Shown: one piece after another, positions 33,501-45,250 of the stretch | Position numbering within the stretch: position 1 is the stretch's first letter | How the letters are laid out: each line of letters starts with the position of its first letter | Origin: Carex sylvatica | Taxonomy: Eukaryota > Streptophyta > Magnoliopsida > Poales > Cyperaceae | Direction of reading: 5' to 3' | Length of the DNA: 64,000 nt | Assembly (NCBI GenBank): GCA_964058845.1 | Contig: CAXKVR010000029.1 | Location: 124,001-188,000 of the forward strand | Notes under the pieces: generated by a model | What the model saw: only the letters and a program-made list of their open reading frames with translations | The model's database searches: none | What the model was told of the DNA's origin: nothing | Translations under genes and position numbers: made by a program

Positions 33501-34340
33501 ACGAGAATTTACATAAGAAGTATTTATCTAATTAGACGTAATAACAAGAAATTAATAACCGTATTCAATATCTCTAATTTTTACCTGCGTTATATACGGT
33601 TTACTCATGAAACATACATATCGAATGAGAATGACAAATTTCAATCACTGAATATTAATTATGAACCCATTACGCCCATGAATAGTCATTAATTCTCATT
33701 CGTGTTTATTTTATTGCATATTTGAGGACATATGAAAATCCTTTTTACTATAATTGATATGATATTTATAAACACAAAAAGGCATCCACTTAGATTGAAT
33801 TTTATATTTTATAAATATTATTTGGAATTTCAACTTAAGTTATTAGCCGTGAAAAAAATTTTATGTAATACATGGATCTAGTTGCATCGGATTACACATT
33901 TTGTTATTAATTAATTAGTAGTCTAAGGATGACAGAAACAAAAAATGAAGGTAATTTTTTTTTATTGGTGGAGAAAATTTGGTTATCAATTGACCTATGT
34001 CATGTTATTTACTAGCATTTTTTTTTTCAAAAGTCTAGACTATATATAAAATTATATGTGTATATTGTCCGGGTTAACGATAAGGTAGACACAACAAAAA
34101 TAAGATCAGGCCCGAAAGAGTTAGTTTAAACTAATTTTTAGTATTTCTAAATTCGGATTGTTAAATTTTCAAGTTTTTTGTTTGCCAGATGGAGCTTAGG
34201 AATCGAATTAGTCAATTTCCTTTTTTTTAAACAAAGGATTGGGAATATCAAAGAGATTATACAGATTTATTAATATCAATTCTGTGATTTATATTTATAT
34301 TTTTATGTTATTAATTTTTTGTAGTTGCACATCTGTTATT
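33500..34340. other. AT-rich intergenic DNA, no gene recognised
   Basis: No coding region. 33515-33700 resembles 24.24-24.39 kb on the opposite strand (GAATATTAATTATGAAC, ATGAATAGTCAT). Confidence 0.45.
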
Positions 34341-34662
34341 CGTTCCATATATACCTTTATATATCTGAAGTGATGTACAAATACCAATAAAAATACAAAT
34401 AATATTGTAGTCCAACGATAAGGTTTATACCATATATACCTGTCACTATCATCTTTGCACTTTGAGAAGATTTCCACATATTATTGTTGGTTCAAATTTT
34501 GTCCATTGCGTACCAAAATTCTACGCATTGTCAAGTACTCCTTTTGTTTTATTCTTCAATGATTTTATTTTCTCTGTTGATCTCTGGTCAAAGTTTGTTT
34601 AAATGTTTTGCAGCTTCACAGCGACATTTTTAGATTGTTGGATTAGTTGACTCAAGTCGTTG
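34341..34662 (+). repeat. Near-identical direct repeat, right copy
   Basis: Partner of 31645-31970, lying about 200 bases upstream of RALF-like gene B. The 2.7-kb spacing and high similarity make the pair a likely substrate for further unequal exchange. Confidence 0.8.
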
Positions 34663-34739
34663 ATCTTGACATGGTGTGATTTTGCAATACACAAGTTAAG
34701 AGGTGTAATCAGATTGGATACGGACAGGTAATAGCTAAA

Positions 34740-34865
34740 TCGTATCCATATATATTTTAAAGTAATTGCTTGCCTTGGAAAGTCTATTTATAGGAATGAA
34801 TGCTTGGAGGGTTGTAGGCTTGTAGCTACATCATAATAGAAAACAGGATAAAACTAATTCTTAAC
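34740..34865 (+). promoter_or_regulatory. Core promoter and leader of RALF-like gene B
   Basis: CGTATCCATATATAT at 34741 and the TATA-like CTATTTATAGG (34784-34794) precede the ATG at 34866 by about 75 bases, matching the promoter of gene C. Confidence 0.6.
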
Positions 34866-35334
34866 ATGCCAACGACAAGAGCTCTTCCAGTTCTCTGCAT
34901 TCTCTTCCTATTTTGCACTAGCTCTCTCTTATTGCCTTGTACCGAGGCTGCTCGAACCCTGGAAGAGAGCAAAGCTGGCAGTAAGTAATCTCTATTTCTT
35001 AATTAATAGCTGGTGTATTCTTTTTTTAAAGGAACTATTCAACTTTAATTGACATGATAATTCAATGAAACTCGAACCAGTATCTTTTAAATGGTGGTAA
35101 GTTGAAATTTCTAGTAATAGATAAAGTGACAGTGATTTTTCCTTATTTCTTTTATTTGTAAATTAAAATTTGCAAATCTACTTTGTGATGTCCTCATTTT
35201 CAGCAATTGGCTTCACACCATTAAATCCAAATAACCCTGTGAATCCATCACCCCGAGGCAACCCTTACACTGGACGAGGCTGCAATAAGCAGTATAACTG
35301 TAATCGTTATCCTCCACTAGAAGCAAAGCCATAG
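34866..35334 (+). CDS. RALF-like secreted peptide precursor B, two exons, 81 residues
   Basis: Exon 1 (34866-34980) encodes the signal peptide MPTTRALPVLCILFLFCTSS plus LLLPCTEA, then AARTLEESKAG. The donor GGCA/GTAAGT and acceptor TCATTTTCAG bound a 223-base phase-1 intron; exon 2 is 35204-35334. The mature part carries LNPN, SPRGNPYTGRGC, YNC and NRYPP and ends EAKP. GNPYTGRGC-x5-C is the best match of the three to the RALF C-terminal pattern. As in A and C, the N-terminal RALF Cys pair, YISY and RRxL are missing. Exon 1 is 28/38 identical and exon 2 is 27/43 identical to gene C. If functional it would be secreted to the cell wall as a short peptide with one disulphide. Other secreted-peptide families are possible. 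Confidence 0.68.
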
Positions 35335-35420
35335 AAGAATGATGCCTGGTTACATAAAGAGTCACAGCAAGAAGAATGCAACAACATATTTATGTATGTG
35401 TTTAAACAATATGTAAGATG

Positions 35421-35462
35421 TATAATTGTGGTATTTATCCTCCTCCTGAAGTAAACCCGTAG
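35421..35462 (+). repeat. Tandem duplicate of the 3' end of RALF-like exon 2 (gene B)
   Basis: After the stop of gene B, a second copy of the exon end reads YNCGIYPPPEVNP then TAG, followed by the same 3' flank (AGAAGAATGATTCC). The corresponding duplicate behind gene C is at 46985-47026, so the duplication predates the split of B and C. No acceptor is visible directly in front of it. Confidence 0.75.
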
Positions 35463-35499
35463 AAGAATGATTCCGGGTTACATGAAAGAGTTGCTGTAG

Positions 35500-36440
35500 G
35501 AAGAATAGAACGAAGTATTTCTGTATACAAGTATAAAAAATAAGTGCTATTTATATATGTGATCAGTTGAAATGCCCAATAAGGAGGGGATTTAATATTT
35601 TAATATTGTAAAGTGTGCAATTAATTAATAGAGTCATATAGATTTCTGTCAAAACCTAGTGTTCACCTAAATAAATCTTCCAATGCCACTTGACCCTAAT
35701 TTTATTATCCCTAAGTAATTATGTTTATTGAAATAAATAATTGTGATCAGCACACTCTGCTACACCTGACCTCTGTAAATGTTAATCTATGACACACGCA
35801 TAACTATGAAATAGTAAAAATTAGTTAAAACTAATTCTTTCGATGCTGTTCCTGTTTCTCAATTTATGATGCAAAAAAAATATAAGTAAACTAAAAATCA
35901 TTAAATTATTATCGTTTAACTAGATCCTCAGACTACATTTTGGAAACTAAAAATCATTAAATTATTACTTTTCAACGCTGCTAATTGAGGAAACAAATGC
36001 CTTGCTGAGAGCCTCAGACTACATTTTTGAAAAAACGCTGACCAATCCCTTGCCACCCAACCCTTTTCCAAAGAGAGAGGCCAACGACTTGAGTCAACTA
36101 ATCCAATAAAAGAAAATCTTGCTGTTAGGCTTAAGAACATCCAAATAAACTTGTTGATACATCGACAAAAGGACAATTTTACTGAAACTTCACTTAATTT
36201 GAACAGAGGTCAACAGAGAAAAGGAAATCATTGAAGAAATATCAAAAGGAGTAGTTGACAATGCGTAGAAATTTGATACGCAGTGGACAAAATTTGAACC
36301 AACAATTATATGTGGAAATCTTCTCAAAGTGCTAATTAGTTTCCTTTGAATGAAGAGAATTATGTTACCACTTTTTTGGGATACTGACATTTGGGAATGA
36401 AAACAAGCTCTATAGATTAATTTCTGTGCCATTTTTTGGG
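35500..36440 (-). repeat. 3' flank of RALF-like gene B with dispersed flank repeat
   Basis: 35930-36300 contains CGACTTGAGTCAACTAATCC, GACAAAAGGACAATTTTACT and GGTCAACAGAGAAAAGGAAA; it is shared with the flank of gene C at 47.54-47.90 kb. Two copies of AACTAAAAATCATTAAATTA at about 35888 and 35944 are a local duplication. No gene is present. Confidence 0.6.
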
Positions 36441-36444
36441 GATA

Positions 36445-36690
36445 CTGACCAGAGAGGTTATCATATTCCGTGCCATTTTGCTCTATAGATTAATTTCTTT
36501 GAAGAGGGAGGAAAAAACCTAAGATCTGAGCTGTTAAAATGTGAATGGTTTAAAGAGTAATGAGCAGCAGAGTGTTGAGATATGAGGAGGAAAGGTAACC
36601 TCTTGGAAGTGGTGTGAAGAAGACCTTGTACAGTAGTCAAGGTTTATTTCACGATTTCTTTTCCTTTTCTTTTCTTTAGGTCTAGTGGTG
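36445..36690 (-). pseudogene. Relic CNL promoter with first codons
   Basis: On the minus strand the CNL upstream region (complement of GAAGAAGACCTTGTACAGTA and AAGATCTGAGCTG) leads to an ATG at about 36474 followed by codons reading MARNMITS, equivalent to MAGNLITS, then homology stops. It is the shortest of the CNL heads. Confidence 0.65.
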
Positions 36691-36863
36691 TAACTACTAT
36701 TCATTCATGTACGTGTCCAGAAAGAGTCAATGTTTTTGTCTAGTGGTGTGAAGAAGACCTTGTACAGTAGTCAATGTTTATGTCACTGTTACTTAAAGAG
36801 TCACATCCATTTCTACTGTAGCCTGGTACTACTATTTTATTCATGTACGTGTACAGAAATGGA

Positions 36864-37923
36864 CATGGTTCTGAAACTCAGAATCGGAATCATATTTTTG
36901 ACTGTGGAATCGGAATCATAAGAATCGGATCAGTAACTCGTATTTTTTTGGCAAAAGTCTATTTTGTCGCCAAAAGGTAGAAAAAAATTGATAAAAATAA
37001 TTTGTAAAAAAAAAATATGTTAAGACAAAATATTACACTCAAAATAATTCATTAATACAATATTAATATAATCATAATATATTTTTACTGTCAAAAGCTA
37101 TGATGACCAGCTGGATAATTATTGTACTGAGCTAAATAATAAAGACATTCATGTCATAAGAATCAAATTTGTATTATAATTACTTTAAAATAAATATCTA
37201 ATTTTGAAATAAAATAGATAAAATAATAAAAACATAACTAATATTTACTAGAGAAAAATAAATTTTTAATTTCTATTTTATATTTTCATAACAATTAAAT
37301 TTTGAACATAGTAATTCCATACTTCCATCCTTTCATTAAATAATAAAAAAAATATATATATATCGAGTGTCAATAGCTGTAACTACTGTTTATTAAGTCA
37401 AACATTATAAGAATTTGTCTCCATCAACTTATCTATATAATAACTTGTATGAACATGGTCTACCATGAAACAATTTATATTTGTAAAAAAAACAATAAAC
37501 CTTACATAGACCAAGTCGACTTAGTATTTTATAATGTATAAAGATTCCTCTCTAGTCTTTCCTCTGAGTCTGACTTCTGAACATCTGTTTTCCCAAATCA
37601 CTGCGACAACCATGGTAAAATACGAAATTGATTCGATTGAATTATCAAAACAGTTTAATTTTGCTCTCAATGCAAGAGAATTAGACGAAATTTGGCCTAT
37701 TGTTTTGATTCACCGTTGATTTTGTAAGTTTTTTGCACGTAACTCATAAAAAATCTGGTTGACTCGGCTCAACTCGGTCTAACTTGGCTTGACTCGGCCG
37801 AGTCAAGCACTGTTCATCCGATTTTTACTCAAAAAATCGCATAGGCATGAGACTCGGGTGAAACTCAGACCGGTCCTGTCCGATACCGAGTTGACTCGGT
37901 ATCGGCAGATTTTCAGAACCATG
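36864..37923. mobile_element. hAT-like non-autonomous element, 1060 bp
   Basis: The ends are inverted (left CATGGTTCTGAAACTCAGAATCGG-type start; right, reversed, CATGGTTCTGAAAATCTGCC then GATACCGAGTC). The flanks are GAAATGGA (36856-36863) and GAAATGAA (37924-37931), an 8-bp duplication with one change, as expected for hAT elements. The right part is rich in GACTCGG motifs. No transposase frame is present. The element interrupts a CNL 5' flank whose uninterrupted paralogue is at about 22.50-22.63 kb. Confidence 0.75.
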
Positions 37924-38113
37924 GAAATGAACTTGGGAATTAATTTTACTGCAATAATTTGTTACCATTTGAGATTTGTCTTCAAGTACTAACAAGTGTA
38001 CACCAAAGTTTCTCGTTTAGTTGAAGACGGCACAATAGCATGTCAAACCCAATAAATTATAAACCCAGACTTCACAAATTAATATATTAGCTGATGTCAC
38101 TTGAGTCTTGCCA

Positions 38114-38344
38114 ATGGATGCTTGTAATTTAACTCAGGTAGGCATGGTTCCTCTTATACCAGATACCGTGGAGGAGGGCCACACTCAGGATACAGGGGAG
38201 GAAAAACATGGATACGGAGAGATGGACCTCTCAGAATTCCTGATAGACAGGGTTGAATCAAGCTCTCTGGGCACCTCTTCTTTTGATACTATACCATCTG
38301 ATGACTCCCTCATGGATTACACCTCTACTTCAGCTGATGATTAG
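38114..38344 (+). CDS. Acidic ORF or terminal exon, 76 residues, unrecognised
   Basis: The frame MDACNLTQVGMVPLIPD ... YTSTSADD ends in TAG and is followed by an AT-rich 3' UTR-like region. It is strongly acidic and Ser-rich toward the end (EMDLSEFLIDRVESSS, DDSLMDYTSTSADD), more like real protein than its neighbours. It begins just where the duplicated CNL flank ends (about 38090), so it belongs to an inserted or adjoining segment. No domain is recognised; a transposase or transcription-factor C-terminus is possible. Confidence 0.3.
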   Translation: MDACNLTQVGMVPLIPDTVEEGHTQDTGEEKHGYGEMDLSEFLIDRVESSSLGTSSFDTIPSDDSLMDYTSTSADD

Positions 38345-40470
38345 TGTTTTTAGCTCATGTCTGTTATTTCTCGATCTATTGCTAAGTAGTTGTTTTGTAA
38401 TATTCTTTTGCTGAAACTTTGACAGTATGGTATTATTTTGCACCATGAGGATTACCTCATTGATTTTTTTATAAACTGGAGTATTATGTTTCTAATTATA
38501 ACTGCTAGTTTATTTAATAAACTAGGAAATAGTGTACTATAGGAAATAGTGTATTGTAGGAAACAGTGATATGTAATTAATAGTAATAGGGAATAGTGCA
38601 TTCCAACGGTTAGTTTTTCAATGTCTTGTAACTAAAATAGGAACACATGTAAAGCTGAAAATAAGATTTTGTTATAATAAGTTGTTTTCTTAAATCTCTT
38701 CTCTTGTCTTACAAAAATAACAAAAGAGGACTATTTAACAGGAAGCATCAAAATATTTAACATAAAAAATATAAGTGTTAACATCTTTGAAGGAAACTAT
38801 ATTTTCGTATGTATATAATTGTCTCCGCACTATTCCCGCACATAACTTCCATAACTAACCTGAGGAACCATCCCCTCACAATTTTCTTTTATAGTCCGTA
38901 TTGTCCTCACACAATTTCTAAAGTATTAATACATATGAACAAAAGTATCTAATACCATAGTACAACTTTCTTTTACCGTAGCTGCAGAGACAGAGGGGGA
39001 CAAGAGTGTAAGAATGAATAATATTATTCTAAGTTATTTTCCAAGAGCCCAGCGTTATGACCCAAGTTAATTAAGTTAATTGTACAACTTTAATAGGCAA
39101 TCCATTTGTTTATTTTTTGGATGAAAATCTGATACCTACTTTATGTAGAAGAAAATTAAAATTACAGTTATACAAGTAATATTGCTGAGAATTAACAAAT
39201 TTTACTATGCGAAATTATAGAGAAAATGTTTACAGTACATCAATTTTCTGTTGGATGGCTATAAATAAATTAATCGCATAGCTATATGATAAATTATTTT
39301 GTAATTTATAATTGATTGATAACAATATATAGTTTTAATTATATAAACAATCAATAGTTGGACAACGATTGTGATCTTAATTTGTTGGATTAGTTGGACA
39401 ACGATTGTGATCTTAATTTGTTGGATTAATTAGTTGACTGAATACATTTCTCTCCTTCAGATAGGATGGCAAGGGATTGTCCTATGTTTTCTGCTAAATT
39501 TTAAATTTGGTTGGACCATCTTTTTTACTTTCCAATTAGATATGGTAGATTTACGCAAAATGTTTTTATGGACTACCAGTTTTTATCTACAAGTTAGTGT
39601 CTAATTGTAAAGCAAATGATACTAGGCAGATGCGGGTCAGCAGGGCCAGACCCATTAGTGTTTTTCTAAATTAATTTGATCTTCCGTTTATGGTAATTCG
39701 TTCATCTATACTCTGGTCGTCTGTTTTTTACTTGAGTCTTTTTATTTATTTAGTATTTTGCATTGAATATATAGTGTCTATTACTCTGTCGATCTCAGTC
39801 AAAAATCGAAATTACTGAGGAGCACTGGCAGAGCCTGGTGCTATGGTCTGTTATTTTCATTTCATGACTTATTCTATACGTTCTATGGAGTTAGGTATAT
39901 TTAGTTAGACCTGTGTTTTCTTTCATTTCTCAGCCCAGAGAGGCCCACACTAATAAATCAATAGTCCAAGAAAAAAATAGTCAATCCTTTTTTTTTGTTT
40001 TGTTGTTTGGATTTCAAAATTCCCAGGCTTAATTTATTAATCCATTAATCCAACTAAATTCTACGCAAGTCAGGTAATTTTTCAATCATATTTGAATAAT
40101 ATTATGTTGTGCACTTTTACAAAAATTGTCTAACAAAAATAACAACAAACATTAATTAAACTTAGCTAAGCATGCTCAGATCTCTTGATTTGATAAAATG
40201 TTATTTCTGTATTAGTTTTGTGGTACTGAAAAAACAAAAAATTCTTAAACTCATTTTCCTAAATTTTATTTATATATCATATTTTTGTATTACATATATA
40301 ATTTTCTTTGTAAACGAGTAAGTGATACAATTATTTCTGCAATTATATATGTTGTTTAGCTTCGTGTACTAAAAACAACTTAATTTTTTAACGGGGATTA
40401 AATCAAGAATAATCACTTCGTCCCCGCACCGTCCCCGCAAGATATCCCATCGTGATTAACTGCCATAACT
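38345..40470. other. Intergenic DNA with repeats, no gene recognised
   Basis: Holds a dispersed flank repeat remnant at 39360-39500 (an internal duplication of GGACAACGATTGTGATCTTA) and the partner of the 30.16-30.70 kb duplication at 39650-40130. Motifs of the type GTCCCCGCA near 38825, 40420 and 42390 suggest decayed transposon ends. Confidence 0.45.
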
Positions 40471-40752
40471 GTACGCGGTAGTCCCCACTAAATTTTGAAT
40501 TTCAAATCTTCCTTTCTTTTTTTTCCTTTCACTCCTCTTCAAGTGATTTGGAGGCGATTTCAAAACTGGAAGCGATTTATTGTGGATTTTGAGTCGATCT
40601 GTCATCTCTTAGTGATGACGTTCTCTTCTCAATTATCTATGGTGACTCAGTGATTCTGACGAGTGATCAGTGAGATTAATATTTGTTTTTTTTTATTGAT
40701 TTCGAGTTTATTTTTGGGCTGTCGAATCAATAATCACAATAATCATATAGGT

Positions 40753-40983
40753 CATGTTTGGTTGTAGAGTAACTTTAATCCGGAGTAAATTGCTTACTCC
40801 AAGCTAAGGTGGAGTAAGTTAATCATGTTTGGTGGAGTAAGCTAAACCACCTCTCTAGGTGGAGTAAGTTACTCCGGTTTAGCTCACCTCTTACTCCATC
40901 TTACTCCTTTTATTTTAATCCTCATTTGGCTCCTTAAACGTGGAGTAGGGTTTACTCCACCTCTTACTCCACAACCAAACATG
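40753..40983. mobile_element. MITE, 231 bp, with CATGTTTGGTTG termini
   Basis: The ends are inverted repeats (CATGTTTGGTTGTAGAGTAA left; reversed right end CATGTTTGGTTGTGGAGTAA). GGAGTAAG/CTTACTCC motifs recur six or more times inside. No target duplication is clear, so the superfamily is not assigned. It lies in a presumed 5' intron of the following ORF. Confidence 0.75.
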
Positions 40984-41745
40984 GTCATATCGTGTCATTT
41001 CTAGTTTATATACAAAATCGATTTTCATTATTGCTAAATTTATATGAAATTGTGTGAAGTTTCTGTCATTTTGATTTTCGAACATGATATAATTATCTAT
41101 TTCGTGTTAATTTCATCGATTTATGCAGAATTTCTTGATAGATCGTGTATTAATACCTGATAGCACTAGTATAATTACATGATTAAATGTATAAGTTTAT
41201 TTCGTATGATTTTTGTATGAGTTAATTTGTGTGAGATAGAAATAGTTGATAGATCTGTTATAACCACTTAATTTGTTTAAAATAAGTAGAAAAATATATA
41301 TGTTTCGTGATGTGCATTTCTCTATGTTTTATTTTTATAGCTATTAATATTTTCTCATATTTGTGTTAATACTTATCTTCGTAGGTCTTAGATCAATTCA
41401 GCTCTGTTGATCTTCTTTCAGGTAATATGCTCGTCTTTTGTAGGTGTACATTTTTTGTTTTATAGATGTATACACTAGTTTTTATCGTTATATGTAGTTG
41501 TATGTATGTGTTATAATATTTGTATCTATTTATCAATATAAATACTTCACTGATTTAGTGTTAATACTTCACATAATAGTTATGTACATTTTGACATTAT
41601 ATATATTAATACTTAGTTACATTTATGTTAATACTTGATTGGATGTATATCTGCATTAGTTATAACATATATTAATATTTTCCATCTGTAATATATTACA
41701 ATGTTAAACTAATAAATAATTTTTATTTTATTGTTAAATATCAGG

Positions 41746-41901
41746 ATGGATATTGATTTAAATGTGTATTTTGGAGATGATTTCTGCATACAAGATAATG
41801 GTGATGCTTTTGATGAGGTGAATATATATCGACTGTATAAACATTTGCATCATACAAATGAAGCAATAAGTGATGATGTGGGTATTAGAGAGTTTGGCTA
41901 G
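41746..41901 (+). pseudogene. Short frame resembling a FAR1-related N-terminus
   Basis: After a 5' UTR-like region (40500-40690) and introns, a TATCAG acceptor precedes ATG 41746. The 51-codon frame starts MDIDLNVYFGDDFCIQDNGD and ends at TAG 41899-41901. The beginning resembles FAR1-family (transposase-derived) proteins, which often start MDIDL; this is a weak similarity. Downstream sequence to about 42056 still shows coding-like patches (VEVDYVDNRDFDLNLN) in another frame, so the gene is broken. No zinc-finger or MULE domain is found. Confidence 0.3.
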
Positions 41902-42059
41902 GATCCTAACATGAAATTGAATGTTGTACAACTTTAAAAGACAATTTTCAAGGTGAACAATCTAATGTAGATGGAAATGCAAGAGTTGAGGTTGATTATG
42001 TTGATAATAGAGATTTTGATTTAAATCTGAACATGTACTCTATGAACAATGAGTTATAA

Positions 42060-42950
42060 TTATCTACGTTTAAGCATATGAATTGTCCAAAATAACTGAT
42101 ATATGAATTATTGCTTTTATGATAAATGTATGATTACAAACACTTTTTGAGATTGCTATAAGTACAACGCAGTATAGATATAAATACTTCATTTAGTAAT
42201 TATAGATACTACAAATACAATTAATTAATTGCACAAGTATACAACATATCTATAAACACTCTATTAAATATATGTAAATATAACAACGTATAGGTATAAA
42301 TACAAGTTAAAATAATATTAGCCGCATATCAGCTAAATCAATATTTTTGGTCAACATTTATAGTCAACATTTTTAGTTGACAGTTTTTAGTATTCCCCAC
42401 ATGCAGTTATGATCCCCCGATGCCATTTGAGTGGTCTCCTAAATGCGGGTATGACGCCAGAAAATAAAAAAAAAGGGTGCAGGTACAATAATTTAAAGAT
42501 AATTAATTTATCATTTACATTATTTACTATCTGGATATAAATACTTATGTTCTTTGAGCTACATATTTCAAGATTTGACTATTAATATTTAAAAAATAAA
42601 GTTATAGATCTGAAATAGTTGTGGTCTCCACAAACTGTAATAGTAGTTAGATGCGGATATTGTGCGGGTACTCAAGTACGGATACTCATATCAACCTTCA
42701 ATCAATGGCTGGTTTACGAATTCAGTTTTCCTTACCTATCAAAAATAAATTATTTTGGTAATCAAATAATACAAAAAATTCAGCGTGTTTTGGGGTCACG
42801 GGTCAAGTTAACCAACCACCCACTTAGTAAATATATCAAGTGGATTCAATCAGTGACTAGTCACACAACGAACATGTATCTCAACACAAAGCAACTAAAG
42901 TTTAATTAGGATGATAGAATTGATTCATACAAAAAATATAGAATGAGACA
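42060..42950. other. AT-rich DNA without a supported gene
   Basis: 42690-42840 matches 33.20-33.35 kb (AATCAATGGCTGGTTTACGA, AATCAAATAATACA), a piece of CNL 5' flank. Otherwise nothing is recognised. Confidence 0.4.
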
Positions 42951-42957
42951 AGTTAAA

Positions 42958-43165
42958 AAAAAAACAGTCAGTGTAGGCAACCAATACTAACTGTTTTTAA
43001 AAAACAGTCAATGTAGGCAACCAATACTGACTATTTTAAAAAAAAAAAACAGTCAATGTAGGCAACCAACACTGACTGTTTTAAATAATAAAAAAAATCG
43101 GTGTAGGCAATCAACACTGACTGTTTTAAAAAAATAGTCGGTATTAGCAATCAAAAATGAGAAAG
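42958..43165. repeat. Tandem array of hairpin units, AACAGTCAGTGTAGG type
   Basis: Four to five units of 45-55 bases, each with the inverted pair AACAGTCAGTG / CACTGACTGTT around GGCAACCAA. The design (short palindromic units in series) resembles the subterminal arrays of the CACTA element at 13.96 kb, so it may be a decayed transposon end. Confidence 0.75.
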
Positions 43166-43573
43166 CAGCAATTAAATACTTAATTATAAAATATGAGAAA
43201 ACAGTCCGTGGGTTGATTGGAACTGTTTAAATTACTAGTACAAAAAATTTCTTCATCGGCCTTTAACCACTACTGCTTTAATTAAATAATTGTATATATA
43301 TTTATTGAATAAAAACTTCAAATTTTGCATAAAATTATTCGAATGTTGTATATATATTTATTGTCGAAAAAATTGGATTCACCTCGAAGGGAAGGCAACA
43401 GTTGAAATTTTATTCTCAATTTTATATAAAATATTAAATTCATTGTGAACTGCTTGCTTTTTGCATTTATAAATATACATATAAGAAGAACTACATACGA
43501 TATAACTTCAAAACTTATCAAAATAACTTCAAATGACAAATTCAAAATTGTTAAAAATCGATCTAGTTACTTG

Positions 43574-43700
43574 CACTACAACAAAAGTCACATTTACTAT
43601 CGCCCATTTACCATCGAGTGTCCTTCGGGCCAGGTGGTGTATGTAACGAGTGGCGAATCATGTGTTTATATGTCTAATTTATAAAAAAATTAATACCGAT
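43574..43700 (+). mobile_element. CACTA-type left terminus, solitary
   Basis: CACTACAACAAAAGTCAC is a frequent plant CACTA terminus. No matching right end is found downstream, so only a truncated end is claimed. Confidence 0.4.
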
Positions 43701-43979
43701 CTCCTTTCAAGTCATGCATTTACATGTCGAATTTATAATTTAGTACGATGTCAGGTGATAAAAAAAAAGGTTTATAAGTTACATAATTTTAATACACTCA
43801 TTGTTCATTTTATTTTGACCATTTGACTTTGTATTAAATTAATTTTAAAAAATATTTATTTTCTCCTCAAGTAAATTGATTTCAACAGTTTGCATTCGTC
43901 ATTTCAAGTCATTTTGATTGCTTTTGAAATTGTGTTCACCGTCTTTAGGTAATTAAGCTTAAGAAAATGCTAATTTTTT

Positions 43980-44850
43980 GGATTGGTAAAATATAAATTT
44001 CAATTTGAAAGTGGCGTGGAGAAGACTTGACAGTACAGTAGTCAATGCTTAGTTCACTTTTTCTTTTACTTTTCTTTTTCACTTTTTCTTGGAAGTGGCG
44101 TGGAAGTGGAATGGAGTACTTTAGGGAGAATGGGGTCACTATGTCTATGGGAAGCTACCTTGCAGTTTGTTGTTTGAAAGAAACCACCTCCACCTGGCCT
44201 GTTAACGATTTTCTTGATAAAAATTACGTTACCACCTGTTAAGGAATTGCCCATTCTTTGAACTTTTGGTGCTCTAATTTTGGGAAATCTTATATAGAGT
44301 AAAATTGACAGGGAGCATATAATTGGGCGAGCTTAAAAGTCTAATAACTTAGTTGAAAGATACGAACAAAACAATGGTAGATGTTCATTAAAGCCAAATC
44401 AATCTGTGGCATTTGTATTGTAACCTTTTTGAAGGAATTAATTCCTCACATACACCTCAATTCTACGTGTTTTTCTACTCTTCAAAATTATTTATTATAC
44501 TTGCGACTTAACATCTGTATATATATTTTTTATATAGTCATGAGATCATTACTATAAGTTTAATTACAATTATTTTCTTACACAAATATTATTCAATCTT
44601 ATATCTAAAATGAAATGACAAATATGCCCTCTTATTCCTACTTCTGTGGGAGGGGGGGCAACCTCCTCCTTGGATTTTGAAAAGTAATTTTGCAGAGAAT
44701 GGAAGAAATAATTTTATTTCGATCTCGTTTACAAGTATGATGCATAAATAGTTTGGGTTAATCCTATGCAATCCGATGCCAATATCTCGATGTATTACAT
44801 GATATTTTCAGACTTAGGAGTACAGTAGTCAATGCTTAGTTCACTTTTTC
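43980..44850 (-). pseudogene. Relic CNL 5' flank
   Basis: GTGGAGAAGACTTGACAGTA, AGTCAATGCTTAGTTCACTT and GGAAGTGGAATGGAGTACTT match CNL copy 3's upstream region and the relic at 28.12 kb. The whole block is an inverted copy of 32.28-33.05 kb, including the short G/C run at 44648-44660. There is no coding exon. Confidence 0.6.
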
Positions 44851-44854
44851 TTTT

Positions 44855-45250
44855 ACTAGTTAAGTGCCCGTGCATTGCAACGGAGGTTGAAATATTATTT
44901 TGATCACTTTCTTTAAATAATTTCTTCATTATGTGTTCATCAATAATAAAAACAAATTATAACCTTAGAGCTTAATACTATATTACGGCATCTCCATTGA
45001 TGCAGTTGATTTGCAATTGTAAACAACTATCCTGAAATAATTGAAATCAATTTCATTTCTTAATTGCAAAACTCCTGCATTAATGCAATTTGCAAATCAA
45101 CATCTGAAAAATAATTTTGCATAAACTCAAATACATCCATGTAAAATTGCAAATTAGAAAAATATAAGGAGAATAATGAAAATATTATTTTCACAAAGAA
45201 ATCAGTGCCATTGTTGGAAAGGAGAAAGGGCCGCATGGTGAAGGAAATTC
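44855..45250. repeat. Repeat starting ACTAGTTAAGTGCCCGTGC
   Basis: ACTAGTTAAGTGCCCGTGC followed by ATTGCAACGGAG recurs in altered form at about 61900 (ACTAGTCAAGAGCCTGTGCT, CAACGGAG). The pattern resembles a widespread plant repeat start with GCCCGTGCNTTGCAACGG; I cannot assign the class or find the other end. Confidence 0.35.
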
